Below, one piece after another: positions 52,835 through 62,246 of a stretch of DNA of 64,000 nucleotides. Within the stretch, counting starts at the first letter, position 1. Every line of letters begins with the position of its first letter. Source of the stretch: Haloglomus irregulare (GTDB taxonomy: Archaea; Halobacteriota; Halobacteria; Halobacteriales; Haloarculaceae); NCBI RefSeq assembly GCF_007421925.1, contig NZ_QMDX01000011.1, positions 1 to 64,000 on the forward strand. Reading direction: 5' to 3'. The notes beneath the pieces were generated by a model. It did not search any database and was not told the DNA's origin. It saw nothing but the letters and a program-made list of their open reading frames with translations. A program made the translations under genes and the position numbers.

Positions 52835-52867
52835 CGCTGCCGCTCCTCGCCTCGGCGGACGACGCCC

Positions 52868-53800
52868 TCACCCGTCGAGTACCTCTACCGCGCCCGATTC
52901 CGGGAAGCGGTACCGGCGGCCGCCCCACTCGAACGTATCGGCGACCATCGCGGTGACCGTCAGCAGCGGGAGCAGGAGCACCCCGGCGGGGCTGAACAGG
53001 AAGTTCGCCCGCCCCAGACCCAGCCAGGCGTAGACGACCCCGAATCCGACAACCAGCGAGACGACCGTGCCGAGCGGGGACAGGAACCCCCCCACGAGCA
53101 GGAGGCTGCTGAGCTTCAGCCACGGCCACCAGCCCGAGTTCACGCCGACGATACGACCGAACCGGACCAGCCGGTGGTAGACCGCACGGTGGGTGCCGGG
53201 TACCGCCACCCGCATCACCAGCCCCCGGACGGCGTGGACCTCCGGCAGGCGCTCGGTGAGCAGGTAGTCGTCGCTCAGGACGGTTCGTAGCTCCGCGACG
53301 AACGCCGGGACCGGCACGGTCAGCTCCGACCGCGTGAACGTCACCCCGCCGCCCCACGCGGTGTCGGCGACGCCCCCGAACTGCAGGTAGCAGAGGACCG
53401 CGAACAGGGCCCCACACCAGGGTTCGAACGGCCGCCACCAGCCACCGCCGCCGAAGAAAGGGATCGCCGTCGCCGGGCCGTGGCGCTCCCCGGCGGCGAC
53501 CAGCCGGTCCAGCCAATCCGGGTCCCGTTCGAAGTCGTCGTCGGTCCAGACGAACCGGTCGTGCCGTGCGCGGCGCATCCCGTGGGCGAGCGCATTGGCT
53601 TTCCCCGAGCAACCCTCCGGCTCGCCGGCGACCAGGATACGAACCCCCTCCGGCGGGTCGTGCCCGGCTACCGGGTCCCGTTCGCTGTCACAGACGACAA
53701 GCAGTTCATCGTCCGGCTTCAGCTGGGCCGCCAGCTGCTCGCAAGCCGTGTTCCACTCCATGGTCGGCAGCAGGACGCTCACCGGGTCGCGTTCCGTCAT
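52868..53800 (-). CDS. Family 2 glycosyltransferase, copy A
   Basis: The 310-residue protein has VSVLLPTMEWNTACEQL, the metal-binding FVWTDDDFER, GGGVTFTRSEL and the late DD (LSDDYLLTERL) of processive or ceramide-glucosyltransferase-like enzymes. Two transmembrane helices in the last 100 residues (LLLVGGFLSPLGTVVSLVV and others) anchor it to the membrane. It is divergent from and homologous to the next gene; the first 105 residues are about 73% identical and the rest much less. It probably glycosylates a lipid. Confidence 0.85.
   Translation of the reverse strand: MTERDPVSVLLPTMEWNTACEQLAAQLKPDDELLVVCDSERDPVAGHDPPEGVRILVAGEPEGCSGKANALAHGMRRARHDRFVWTDDDFERDPDWLDRLVAAGERHGPATAIPFFGGGGWWRPFEPWCGALFAVLCYLQFGGVADTAWGGGVTFTRSELTVPVPAFVAELRTVLSDDYLLTERLPEVHAVRGLVMRVAVPGTHRAVYHRLVRFGRIVGVNSGWWPWLKLSSLLLVGGFLSPLGTVVSLVVGFGVVYAWLGLGRANFLFSPAGVLLLPLLTVTAMVADTFEWGGRRYRFPESGAVEVLDG
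53490..53800 (-). repeat. Left arm of the glycosyltransferase inverted repeat
   Basis: The first roughly 310 coding bases of copy A match those of copy B (53969-54280) in inverted orientation, with a 168-base spacer. Similarity is high in this part and falls abruptly behind it. Confidence 0.7.
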
Positions 53801-53968
53801 CTGGGTTCGACTAGGTGGTCGTGCCGTCACCGGTTAAACTACTCTCACGCGAGTCGTGGTGATTCCGGCGGGCGCGCGGTCGTGGCGTCCGACCAGGAGC
53901 CCAACGAACGCCCCGCCCGAGGCCGAATTCAGTATCGTTTTGCGCCCGGAGGACGTATCCGAATCCGG

Positions 53969-54280
53969 ATGGATGACCACGAGCGGCCCTCGGTCAGCGT
54001 CATCCTGCCGACCCGGGAGTGGGGCGTCGCCTGCGAGCAACTATCGGCCCAATTGGCACCCGGTGATGAACTGCTTGTCGTCTGCGACACCGACACCGAC
54101 CCGGTGGCTGCGCACGACCCGCCTGACCGGGTGCGTATCCTCGTCGCCGGCGAACCCGCCGGGTGTGCGGCCAAGGCCAACGCCGTCGCCCACGGGATGG
54201 AGCGCGCGAGGAACGACCGGTTCGTCTGGGCCGACGATGACTACGAGCGTCGCTCCGACTGGCTGGACCAGCTGGTCCGG
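53969..54280 (+). repeat. Right arm of the glycosyltransferase inverted repeat
   Basis: The first roughly 310 coding bases of copy B, inverted relative to those of copy A (53490-53800). The predicted proteins share about 77 of 105 residues here. Confidence 0.7.
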
Positions 54281-54922
54281 ATGGGCGAGGCTCATGGCCC
54301 GGCGGCCTTCGAGCCACTGCTGGTCAGCGAGGGTCCATGGTTCAAATTGCTTGAGCCGATGCTCGCCACCAGCTACGCCCTGTACGATTGCTACCGGGAC
54401 GGGGGAGCGGGCGGCTACCCGTGGGGTGGCGGCGTGACGTTCGCTCGCGAGGACCTACAGGGGTCGGTCGACCGGCTCTGTGGCGAACTCAGGCAGTGCA
54501 TCAGCGACGACAACGCACTGGAGAACCACCTGCTGGACACGCACGCGCCACGCGACTGGTCAGTCCGGGTGCCGGTCCCGGGGACGCTCGGGGACACGGT
54601 CAACCGGGTGACCCGCTGGATGCGTGCCCACCACGCAAGGTTCGACAACACCCGCAACCTGGCGACGGCGCTCCTGCTGACCGGCCTTGGCCTCCTCTTC
54701 GCCCCCGTGGTTGCGCCGCTGGTGACCGTCACGGCGGCGCTTAGCTATCGCCGGCTCGGCTACGACCGCTGGACGTTCCTGCTCGCATACCCGGGACTGC
54801 TCGTGCTGCCCGTCGTCCCGGCCCTCGGCCTCCTGTTCAGCGAGTTCACCTGGGGGAGTCGACGGTACCGGCTCGACGGCCTGTACGACATCGAGGTGCG
54901 AGACGCGGAGGGCGACGGGTAA
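53969..54922 (+). CDS. Family 2 glycosyltransferase, copy B
   Basis: The 317-residue protein has VSVILPTREWGVACEQL, FVWADDDYER, GGGVTFAREDL and ISDDNALENHL in the same places as copy A. The C-terminal third has two strong transmembrane helices (LATALLLTGLGLLFAP, LLAYPGLLVLPVVPALGLLF). The start is the ATG (MDDHERPSVS) after an AT-rich CAGTATCGTTTT at 53932-53943. The differing C-terminal halves of the two copies suggest different acceptors. Confidence 0.85.
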   Translation: MDDHERPSVSVILPTREWGVACEQLSAQLAPGDELLVVCDTDTDPVAAHDPPDRVRILVAGEPAGCAAKANAVAHGMERARNDRFVWADDDYERRSDWLDQLVRMGEAHGPAAFEPLLVSEGPWFKLLEPMLATSYALYDCYRDGGAGGYPWGGGVTFAREDLQGSVDRLCGELRQCISDDNALENHLLDTHAPRDWSVRVPVPGTLGDTVNRVTRWMRAHHARFDNTRNLATALLLTGLGLLFAPVVAPLVTVTAALSYRRLGYDRWTFLLAYPGLLVLPVVPALGLLFSEFTWGSRRYRLDGLYDIEVRDAEGDG

Positions 54923-55027
54923 GCCGAGACACCGCAACCGGGCCTATGGTCGTCGCTCCGGCCGACGGCCGCTTCGCGACAGCGACGGCCGTGGCTAACA
55001 CGAGGGCGAGACGCAGGGGTCGGGCAC

Positions 55028-55834
55028 TCACTCCCGTGGCCACTCGTCGGCCGCCAGCGGCTCCCCGTCGAGGAACGCGGCGATGCCCTCGCGGGCGTCA
55101 TCGGTTGCACAGAGGGCCGCGAAATGCTGGTTCGACCGGTCCAGCGCCTCCCCGTACGCCATCCCGGCGAGTTCGCCGATGGCCGCCTTCCCCCGTCGCA
55201 GGGCCTCCGGGCTCTTGGCGGCCATCGTTTCGGCGAGGTCCATCGCGACCCTCAGGTGCTCGTCGGTGGGCGCGACGCGGTTCACGAGCCCCCACTCGTG
55301 GGCCGTCTCGGCGTCGATGAGGTCGCCGGTGAGGAGCAGTTCCGTCGCGCGCTTGCGCGGGAGTGCCGCCAGCAGCGGGACGGCCGGGCCCATGCAGAAC
55401 AGACCGACCTTCGGTGCCGTCGCGCCGAGCATCGTCCCCGTGGCGGCCACCGCGAGGTCACAGGCCGCGACGAGTCCGATACCGTTGGCCGCGGCGTGAC
55501 CGTGCGCGGCCGCGACGACGGGCGTCCCCAGTTCGTGGATGGTGTGGAACGGCCCCTCCATCCGCGCGACCCACTCCTCGTGCTCAGCCTCGCTGGCGTC
55601 GGGGTCGTACTCCGAGAGGTCGATGCCCGCGGAGAACGCGTCGCCGGCGCCATCGATGACGATGGCGCGGACGTCCTCGGTCCCGTTGAGGTCCCGGAGT
55701 GCCTCGTCCAGTTCCGCCGCGAGGCCCGTGCTGAACGTGTTCATCGCCTCGGGTCGGTCGAGCGTGATCCGGCCGACGTGGCCCTCCTGTCCGACGGTGA
55801 CTGCGTCGTAGCCCGAATACGTGCCGGTGCTCAT
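55028..55834 (-). CDS. Enoyl-CoA hydratase/isomerase family protein
   Basis: The 268-residue protein follows the crotonase fold: GRITLDRPEAMNTFSTGLA, IVIDGAGDAFSAGIDLSEYD (oxyanion hole), VVAAAHGHAAANGIGLVAACDLAVA and the LVNRVAP region. The second catalytic Glu of true hydratases is replaced by a Cys/Met-rich segment (GLFCMGPAVPLL), so isomerase, hydrolase or another crotonase reaction is possible. Its location near the acyl-CoA carboxylase suggests a role in acyl-CoA breakdown. Confidence 0.88.
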   Translation of the reverse strand: MSTGTYSGYDAVTVGQEGHVGRITLDRPEAMNTFSTGLAAELDEALRDLNGTEDVRAIVIDGAGDAFSAGIDLSEYDPDASEAEHEEWVARMEGPFHTIHELGTPVVAAAHGHAAANGIGLVAACDLAVAATGTMLGATAPKVGLFCMGPAVPLLAALPRKRATELLLTGDLIDAETAHEWGLVNRVAPTDEHLRVAMDLAETMAAKSPEALRRGKAAIGELAGMAYGEALDRSNQHFAALCATDDAREGIAAFLDGEPLAADEWPRE

Positions 55835-55969
55835 GTGCCGCACTATCGACGGGATGTGACTTAAATTCGGAGGCTTCCCGGCGTCCGGACAGAGGACGCT
55901 GACCGGCCGGCGCCGTCGATATACCGCACCGGGCGAGGGCGAGCGCGGGGGCCACCCGGGGGGGAGCTC

Positions 55970-57175
55970 TCAGAAGGTGGCCAGCTCCCCGTCGATGACC
56001 CGCTCAGTGATGCTCGTGACGTCCGCGAGTTCACGATCGATGATGCGGGCCACGTCGGCCTCGATGTCGGCGACGGAGACGCCCTCTGCTGTGACGAGCG
56101 AGGCGTCGGCGACGTGGGGGTCATCGATCGGTTCGCCGATCTGACTGAGCAGGCGGACGCGGATCTCCCGGATGCCGGTCACCTCGTCGACGACGCTGCG
56201 GGCGATCTCCGTCGAGAGGAGGTTGTAGATCTTCCCGATGTGGTTGACGGGGTTCTTTCCGGAGGTCGCCTCCATGCTCATCGACCGGTTCGGGGTGATG
56301 AGGCCGTTAGAGCGGTTCCCGCGGCCGACGGAGCCATCGTCGCCCTGCTCGGCGCTGGTGCCGGTCGTGGTGAGGTAGATGGAACCCTCGTCGTAGTCGT
56401 CGGCCGTGTTGACGTGAACGCGGACGTCGCGGTCCGTGATATCCGCCGCGAGGTCGTGCACGTACCCGCGGATGCCGGAGACGACGTCGTCGTATGCATC
56501 GAGGTCCGCGACGTAGCTGTCGACGACGGCGGCCGCGACGGTCACGTCGATGTGGTCGTCCTCGCGCTTGCCCATCACCTTGATATCCGGGCCGACGGCC
56601 GGCTCCTCCTCGGCGTACGGGCCGTTGAGCCGTCGCTCGGTCTCCAGCACGACCTGCTCGGTCTCCGTGAGTGGGGCGTGCCCGACGCCGAACGAGGTGT
56701 CGTTGGCCATCGGCATCCGTCGGCCCTCGTCGTCGAAGACGCCCTGCAGGTCGCCGCTCCCCTCGCCCAACTTCACGTCGACCACGACGTCCGTCCCGAA
56801 GGCGAGTTCGGGGAACTGCTCCGCGAGGTAGTCCCGGGCGGCACGGAGTGCGATGGTCTCGGTCGGGATCTTCCGTCCCCCGTACTCCTTCGTGGCTCGA
56901 CCGGTGATGAGGAGGTAGATCGGTTCCAGAACCTCGCCGCCGCCGAAGGCGGGGGCCGCGTTCCCCGCCACCAGCTGCGTCTCGTCCGTGTTGTAGTGCA
57001 GCACCTCGCCCACCCGGTCGAGATACTCGCGGGCGAGCGCCCCGGAGACGGCCTCCGCGATGCCGTCGCAGATCGAGTCGGGATGGCCGAGTCCCTTCCG
57101 CTCGACGATCTCCACCTCCTGGTCCTCCACAGCGCGGCCCACGACGGGCTCAACACGGATGTTCCGGTCGGTCAT
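55970..57175 (-). CDS. mat: S-adenosylmethionine synthetase, archaeal type
   Basis: The 401-residue protein is the archaeal form, not the MetK form: [57 protein letters not shown] and [21 protein letters not shown]. It makes S-adenosylmethionine from methionine and ATP, the donor for the Elp3 radical chemistry and the methyltransferase at 1.8 kb. The start fits an AT-rich GTATAACTT 31 bases upstream. Confidence 0.97.
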   Translation of the reverse strand: MTDRNIRVEPVVGRAVEDQEVEIVERKGLGHPDSICDGIAEAVSGALAREYLDRVGEVLHYNTDETQLVAGNAAPAFGGGEVLEPIYLLITGRATKEYGGRKIPTETIALRAARDYLAEQFPELAFGTDVVVDVKLGEGSGDLQGVFDDEGRRMPMANDTSFGVGHAPLTETEQVVLETERRLNGPYAEEEPAVGPDIKVMGKREDDHIDVTVAAAVVDSYVADLDAYDDVVSGIRGYVHDLAADITDRDVRVHVNTADDYDEGSIYLTTTGTSAEQGDDGSVGRGNRSNGLITPNRSMSMEATSGKNPVNHIGKIYNLLSTEIARSVVDEVTGIREIRVRLLSQIGEPIDDPHVADASLVTAEGVSVADIEADVARIIDRELADVTSITERVIDGELATF

Positions 57176-57201
57176 TGTCTTCCGGTATCCCTGGGGCAGT
57201 C

Positions 57202-57210
57202 GTATAACTT
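57202..57210 (-). promoter_or_regulatory. TATA-like box of the MAT gene
   Basis: AAGTTATAC on the minus strand is centred about 31 bases before the ATG at 57175. Confidence 0.55.
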
Positions 57211-57248
57211 ACGGAAACATCGGACCGCGAATTGATTACCGCTGGGCA

Positions 57249-57845
57249 TCACACTGGCCGTTCGGGGTCGTCTGCCCCGTCGTCGGCCAGCAACAGGCCC
57301 AGGTAGGAGGTCCGGATTCCCGCGTCCGGGTCGAGGCCCAGCTCCTCCATGACCGCGACGGCGCCCTCGCGTGCGGTCTCGACGTTCCCGGCGTCGGTCT
57401 CGGTCTCCACCTCGACGAACTCGCCGAGCCCGTCGACCCGGTCCAGCGTGACGGTGTAGTCCTCGAACTCGTGGAACCGGCGGTCCTTCTCGACGGTCGC
57501 GGCGGGCTCGAACCCGAGCCCCGAGAGGATGCCCTCGGCCGCCGCGTCGTCGGCGACGACGGTCTCGTGCTCCCGGCGCGTCTTGGACTCGGCCTCCACC
57601 AGCGGCCCCTTGTAGGTGAGTTTCGTCGTCGCCTCGCCGCCCCCGTCGCCCCCGTCGCCGTCCGCGGGAATGGCGGTCTGTCGCCGGAGCCGGAGCGCCT
57701 CGTCCGTGCTCGCGAAATCCCGATGCGGGGCGTCGTAGTAGGTGTCCACCTGGCGCACCCGGCCGGCGTCGGTCGCGCCGACCGCGGCCAGTCGCTCGCG
57801 GACCCGGTCGTGGTCCGCGCGGACCTTCAGCTCCACTTCGTACAT
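57249..57845 (-). CDS. CYTH-domain protein (CyaB-type)
   Basis: The 198-residue protein begins MYEVELKVRADHDRVRERL, the ExExK signature of the CYTH tunnel fold. It has VDTYYDAPHRDF, LRLRRQ, LTYKGP, the SKTRREHE motif and EFVEVETE. The family includes class IV adenylate cyclases and thiamine triphosphatases and cleaves or binds phosphate chains with Mg. Which reaction applies here cannot be told. It is divergent from the FKBP gene. Confidence 0.9.
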   Translation of the reverse strand: MYEVELKVRADHDRVRERLAAVGATDAGRVRQVDTYYDAPHRDFASTDEALRLRRQTAIPADGDGGDGGGEATTKLTYKGPLVEAESKTRREHETVVADDAAAEGILSGLGFEPAATVEKDRRFHEFEDYTVTLDRVDGLGEFVEVETETDAGNVETAREGAVAVMEELGLDPDAGIRTSYLGLLLADDGADDPERPV

Positions 57846-57962
57846 GTACGAGGGGAACGGGGCGGCCGGCAAAAACACCCCGGTGGGGCCGGGCGCCGAA
57901 GGAATCGCGGGCTGCAGGCCCGAAACGTGACCGTTAAGGGTGCGTCGGGAGTCGGTCGTGCC

Positions 57963-59024
57963 ATGAGCGACGAATCCGACGAGACCGTCGAGGAGACGGG
58001 AGCCGAGACCGAGGCCGAGACCCCCGAGGACGCCGCGGCCGAGGCCGACATCGACGCCGACGAGGCGTCCGGGGAACCCGCCGAGGGGCTCCAGGAGGGC
58101 GACTTCGTCCGTATCGACTACACCGCCCGGACGGTCGAGGGCGACCAGCTGGTCGACACCACCGACCCCGAGGTCGCCGAGGAGGAGGGCGTCGGGGACC
58201 AGGGCACCTTCGAGCCTCGCGTGGTCGTGCTCGGCTCCGGCCACCTGTTCGAGTCCGTTGAGGACGCCATCATCGGCCACGAGGTCGGCGAGTCCGGCTC
58301 CGTCGTTATCGGCGCCGAGGAGGCGTTCGGCGAGTACGACGAGGAGCGCGTCCGCACCGTCTCCGCCGACAAGATCGACGAGGACGACCGCTACCCCGGC
58401 GCCCGCGTCCAGATCGACGGCGAGCAGGGCGTGCTGGAGACCATCATCGGCGGCCGCGCCCGCGTCGATTTCAACCACCCCCTCGCCGGCGAGGAGATCG
58501 AGTACGACTTCGAGGTCCTCGAGGCGGTCACCGACGAACTCGAACAGGCACAGGGCCTGCTCGGGATGTTCCTCGACATGGAGCTGGAGATGGACCTCGA
58601 GACCGACGAGGTCGAGGAGACCCGCGTCGAACAGCCCGACGAGGACGGAGAGGCGTCGGAGACGCCTCAGGCAGGCGGCGAAGCCGTCGACGCCGATGAT
58701 GATGCCGAACCCGAGACGGTCACGGAGACCGTCGAGAAGCGCACCCTCTACGTCGAGTCCACCCCGCAGCTCGGGATGAACCAGCAGTGGATGATGCAGA
58801 AGACCCAGATCGCCCAGGAAATCATCGACAAGACCGACGTCGACCGCCTCATCGTCCAGGACGTCCTCGATGGCTCCGGCGGCATGATGGGCGGCATGGG
58901 CGGCATGATGGGCGGCATGGGCGGCGGCGCGCCCGGCGGCGAGGACGTCGACGAGGCCGACATCGAGGCCGCGCTGGAGGAGGCCGACATCGACGCCGAC
59001 GAGATCGCCGAGGAGATCGAATAG
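57963..59024 (+). CDS. Long FKBP-type peptidyl-prolyl isomerase with Met-Gly tail
   Basis: The 353-residue protein has an acidic head of about 45 residues, then the FKBP domain: GDFVRIDYTARTVEGDQLVDTT, an insert, VVLGSGHLFESVEDAIIGHE, and NHPLAGEEIEYDFEVLEAV. A further archaeal-type domain follows (KRTLYVESTPQLGMNQQWMM...). It ends in a Met-Gly repeat (GGMMGGMGGMMGGMGG) and an acidic tail. It catalyses proline isomerisation and acts as a folding helper. The Met-Gly repeat is like the C-terminal tails of group I chaperonins. Confidence 0.92.
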   Translation: MSDESDETVEETGAETEAETPEDAAAEADIDADEASGEPAEGLQEGDFVRIDYTARTVEGDQLVDTTDPEVAEEEGVGDQGTFEPRVVVLGSGHLFESVEDAIIGHEVGESGSVVIGAEEAFGEYDEERVRTVSADKIDEDDRYPGARVQIDGEQGVLETIIGGRARVDFNHPLAGEEIEYDFEVLEAVTDELEQAQGLLGMFLDMELEMDLETDEVEETRVEQPDEDGEASETPQAGGEAVDADDDAEPETVTETVEKRTLYVESTPQLGMNQQWMMQKTQIAQEIIDKTDVDRLIVQDVLDGSGGMMGGMGGMMGGMGGGAPGGEDVDEADIEAALEEADIDADEIAEEIE

Positions 59025-59441
59025 CGCCGTTTCGGCCTCGGTGGCCTTCGGCCGCCTGCGGGCACCGGCCGGCTATCTGATCGCCGGCGGAGCCGACGGT
59101 CCGCTCGGCGGGAGGCCGCTCAGTATCCCGGCACTCGGGCGCTGCGCGCCCTCGTGCCGGTGAGACCGCGCTCACTCCGCCCGCGCGGTACGCAAACAGG
59201 AGTCGCATTGGCGGGCGCTTCGGACTTCGACTTCCTCTTTCCCCTCGAGGCGGTATATCAGTAGTATAGGCCATACATGATATGTAACTGCCGCGTAATC
59301 CATCAGTACAGTCCTGAGCGGAACTACATCGAGAATAAGATTTCAATCGTAGAGATAACCCCCCGATGCCTGTCGCGCGGACGCCGCTGGCGGGAGGTCG
59401 TCCCGCGGCCCGTCGAACCCGGAGCGAGCGCTATCGCGGAC
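59025..59441. other. AT-rich intergenic stretch
   Basis: About 410 bases. From 59260 to 59360 the sequence is clearly AT-rich (GTATATCAGTAGTATAGG and a CATACATGATATG dyad), unlike its surroundings. No gene is supported. It may hold a promoter or a trace of an insertion. Confidence 0.4.
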
Positions 59442-60377
59442 TTATCGCCTGATGTCGCCGCGCAGCTCCTCCTTCAGGCTGGAGAACTCCGCCACGCGCT
59501 CGGCGTGGGCGTTGTGCTGGTGGATGGACTCGTCGTTGGACTGCTTCATCGTCACGATGGCGTCGTCGGGGAGGTCGAAGCGTTCGACGGTGCCCTCGGC
59601 GAGCGACCGGACGCAGTCCTCCACGAACTTCGCGTTCGAGTGGGACTCGTAGGTCATGTGGTCCTCGTCCGGCCGCTTGGCCATGTTGTAGATGCGGGCG
59701 GACATCGAGTCCCGGGCCACGTCGATGAGGTCCTCGAGGTCGACGTCGGGGGACCCCGCGCTGCGGACCGAGAGGGTGGCGTGGCCGCGCTGGGAGTGAC
59801 CCGGCTGGGGTACCTCCTCGAGGAACTCGTCGATGACGTCATCGTCGACCCGGAGGCCCTCCAGCGTCTCGCGGGCCCGGGCCTCGCTCATCCCCTGCGA
59901 GCAGGGGCAGACGGTCATCCCGGTGACGGTTGTGCCGATCTCCTCGTGGGTGCCGTCGCCGTTGGCGGTGGCGGCGGCGTGGATGTCGGCGGTGAACTGG
60001 GTCTGCCGGTCGCTGGCCGGCGTCGCCTCGCGCTGGACGTACTCGGCCTCCATCTGCACCTCCGCGCGGGAGGTGTATTCGTGGCGGCCGAGCAACCGCT
60101 CGGCGACATCGCCACAGACCTCCTCGACGCGGACGTGCCGGTCCTCGAGGGCCTCCTCGATGATCTCGTCGACGACCTCCATGTTCCGGCTCATGTCGAT
60201 GCCCTTCCGCCACTTGGGCAGGTCGACGTACACCTCGAACTCGGCCATGAGGACGATGGGTCGGCGCTCGGCCCGGTCGAGCTTCACCAGCTTCTCGACA
60301 CCTGTCACACCTACGCGGTTCAGTCCCACGCTCACCTCCGGACGCGACGCCTGCACGTCCGGGAGTTGCTGACTCAT
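59442..60377 (-). CDS. mptA: GTP cyclohydrolase MptA (type IV)
   Basis: The 311-residue protein has [21 protein letters not shown] at the start, [20 protein letters not shown], then [19 protein letters not shown] and [12 protein letters not shown], all hallmarks of the iron-dependent archaeal GTP cyclohydrolase MptA. It opens GTP to a dihydroneopterin cyclic phosphate, the first step of archaeal pterin (tetrahydrofolate or methanopterin) formation. The preferred start is MSQQLPDVQ. Confidence 0.95.
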   Translation of the reverse strand: MSQQLPDVQASRPEVSVGLNRVGVTGVEKLVKLDRAERRPIVLMAEFEVYVDLPKWRKGIDMSRNMEVVDEIIEEALEDRHVRVEEVCGDVAERLLGRHEYTSRAEVQMEAEYVQREATPASDRQTQFTADIHAAATANGDGTHEEIGTTVTGMTVCPCSQGMSEARARETLEGLRVDDDVIDEFLEEVPQPGHSQRGHATLSVRSAGSPDVDLEDLIDVARDSMSARIYNMAKRPDEDHMTYESHSNAKFVEDCVRSLAEGTVERFDLPDDAIVTMKQSNDESIHQHNAHAERVAEFSSLKEELRGDIRR

Positions 60378-60410
60378 TAAAGCTCCTGAGGGGCGGGACG
60401 CTGTTAGCAC

Positions 60411-61205
60411 TTACGACACCGGTGGTGCTCCGGCTCGGTTCCGTCCGGCGATTCGCCGCGAGCGGCCTCGATCCAGCCCCCCGAGCGCCGCGAAGAGGTC
60501 GAGCGGCGGCCCGGCCACCCGAAGCGGCTCGCTCGCGCGGCGGACCGTCGCGTCGCTGTCGGCGCCGAGCACGAGGGACGGCATCGGCGACCGCGCGCAC
60601 GTCTCCGTCAGGACGAGCGCGTCAGCGGTAGGGTGGACCAGTGGGCTGCCCTCGCTGCGGTCGTAGGCCGTGCTACCGGCCGGCGTCGCGGCAAGCATCC
60701 CGTCGGCCTGACCGCCGGCGTACAGCGAGCCGTCGACCCGGATCTCCAGACCGACGCCGTTCGTGCGGCCCCGCTGGGGCCCCATGACACCGATCTCGAT
60801 GAGTGCCGGCGCGAGCGACCAGCCCTCGCCCTCCGCGACGACGCGGGGGGGTTCATACACCGCGGGGGCCCCCGGTCAGGGATCTCCGAGTCGACGCCTC
60901 TGACCGTGTCGACGGCCTCCTCCGGCGGAACGGCGTCGAGGAAGCCGACCTCGGCCAGGATGACCTACAGCATCGGCGTCGTCCCGGCATCGCGTGCGGC
61001 GAACAGGACGGTGCCGTCGCCGCCGATACTCACGACGAGGTCCCGCTCATCCATCCGGTCGACCGGCATACCCGTCCCGGGTCCATCGCCCGCCTCGGCG
61101 GTGGCCCCGTCCGGCGCGACGGCCGCGTTCGGGACGGCCCGCGGACCCGCTCCGCGAGTTCGGCCGCTCGCGGGTTGTCGTGCCGGACCACGATGCCGAG
61201 GCTCG
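60411..61205 (-). pseudogene. NAD kinase, multiply disrupted
   Basis: The remains of the usual haloarchaeal NAD kinase are spread over three frames. They run LGIVVRHDNPRAAELAERVR (start), then DLVVSIGGDGTVLFAARDAG (catalytic GGDGT), an in-frame TAG, then ILAEVGFLDAVPPEEAVDTV. After another shift comes GGQADGMLAATPAGSTAYDR (NAD site) and the end SEPLRVAGPPLDLFAALGG. The TAG replaces a codon of the GxNxG motif, which reads VILAEVGFL instead of GVNLGEVGFL, so conserved residues are also mutated. A piece before the end appears deleted. It cannot make an active enzyme. An intact NAD kinase fusion lies at 30.1-31.8 kb. Confidence 0.85.
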
Positions 61206-61283
61206 TGCGACGCCGATTCGACCACCGCCGATAGTACCCCCGCGAGACGCCGCGCGGGGGTCGGGGGTCCGTTCGCCGGGCAA

Positions 61284-61290
61284 GCTATAT
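61284..61290 (+). promoter_or_regulatory. TATA box of the KaiC-like gene
   Basis: GCTATAT is centred 30 bases before the ATG of an 11-codon frame at 61317 and about 62 bases before the GTG of the KaiC-like gene. Confidence 0.55.
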
Positions 61291-61316
61291 GCGTAGCGAC
61301 AGTAGAAGACATCAGT

Positions 61317-61352
61317 ATGAGCGCTCGCGTCCACTGTGGGGGGCCACCGTGA
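61317..61352 (+). CDS. Possible 11-codon leader peptide
   Basis: MSARVHCGGPP followed by TGA. The TATA spacing makes this ATG the natural leaderless start. Its stop overlaps the GTG of the KaiC-like gene (GTGA), so ribosomes finishing it could restart there. It could be a translational coupling peptide, or the sign of a mis-assigned start. Confidence 0.3.
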   Translation: MSARVHCGGPP

Positions 61353-62245
61353 GCGACGACGGGGACGACGACTGGTTCGAGGGCGGCCTCGATGAGGAGG
61401 CCGCGTTCGAGGAGGGTGGTGCCGCCGGAGATGGGGGGCCGGGCAGCATGCCCGGTGGCCCGGGGGGTGGCGAGGAGCTGTTCGAGGAGGACTTCGCGTC
61501 GGCGTTCGAGGGCGGCTCCGGCAGCGGCTTCGACGAGGAGTTCGAGTCCGACATCCCCCGTATCGACCTGGGAATCGAGGGGCTCGACGAGATGATTCAG
61601 GGTGGCGTCCCGGAACGGTCGCTGCTGGTCGTCATCGGGTCGGCCGGGACCGGGAAGACCACCTTCGGCCTCCAGTTCCTCCAGCAGGGGCTCCAGGAGG
61701 GCGAGCGCACGGTCTACATCACGCTTGAGGAGTCCCAGGACGCCATCGTCGAGGCAGCCACCGAGAAGGGGTGGCCGTTCGAGGAGTACCTCGAGGACGA
61801 CCGGCTCGCCATCGTCGACCTCGACCCGGTGGAGATGGCGAACTCCCTCACCTCCATCCGCGGGGACCTCCCCCGGCTCATCGACGATTTCGAGGCGGAC
61901 CGGCTGGTGCTCGACTCCGTCTCACTGCTGGAGATGATGTACGACAGGCAGCCCGACCGCCGGACGGAGGTGTTCGACTTCACCAAGGCGCTCAAGCAGG
62001 CCGGCGTCACGACGATGGTGACCAGCGAGGCCGACCAGGACAACCCATACGCCTCCCGGCACGGCATCATCGAGTACCTCACCGACGGCGTCTTCGTCCT
62101 CCAGTACGTCCGCTCGGAGTTCCGCGAGACCCGGCTGGCGGTGGAGATACAGAAGATCCGGAACGCCAACCACTCCCGCGAGACCAAGCCGTACGAGATC
62201 ACCAGCGAGGGGATCTCCGTCTACCAGCAGGCGAACATCTTCTGA
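61349..62245 (+). CDS. KaiC-like RecA-superfamily ATPase
   Basis: The 298-residue protein has an acidic Gly-rich head of about 70 residues, then a KaiC core: IPRIDLGIEGLDEMIQGGVP, the P-loop VVIGSAGTGKTTFGLQFL, YITLEESQDAIVEAATEKGW and the Walker B-like VLDSVSLLEMMYD. One KaiC domain only, so it is not a clock protein. Such proteins are thought to act in signalling in haloarchaea. The GTG start overlaps a short leader frame; longer in-frame starts exist from 61289. Confidence 0.88.
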   Translation: MSDDGDDDWFEGGLDEEAAFEEGGAAGDGGPGSMPGGPGGGEELFEEDFASAFEGGSGSGFDEEFESDIPRIDLGIEGLDEMIQGGVPERSLLVVIGSAGTGKTTFGLQFLQQGLQEGERTVYITLEESQDAIVEAATEKGWPFEEYLEDDRLAIVDLDPVEMANSLTSIRGDLPRLIDDFEADRLVLDSVSLLEMMYDRQPDRRTEVFDFTKALKQAGVTTMVTSEADQDNPYASRHGIIEYLTDGVFVLQYVRSEFRETRLAVEIQKIRNANHSRETKPYEITSEGISVYQQANIF

Positions 62246-62246
62246 G

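Noticed and set aside
58900-58935. Short tandem repeat GGCGGCATGATGGGCGGCATG
   Set aside because: It encodes the Met-Gly tail of the FKBP. It is not a CRISPR or a separate repeat element.
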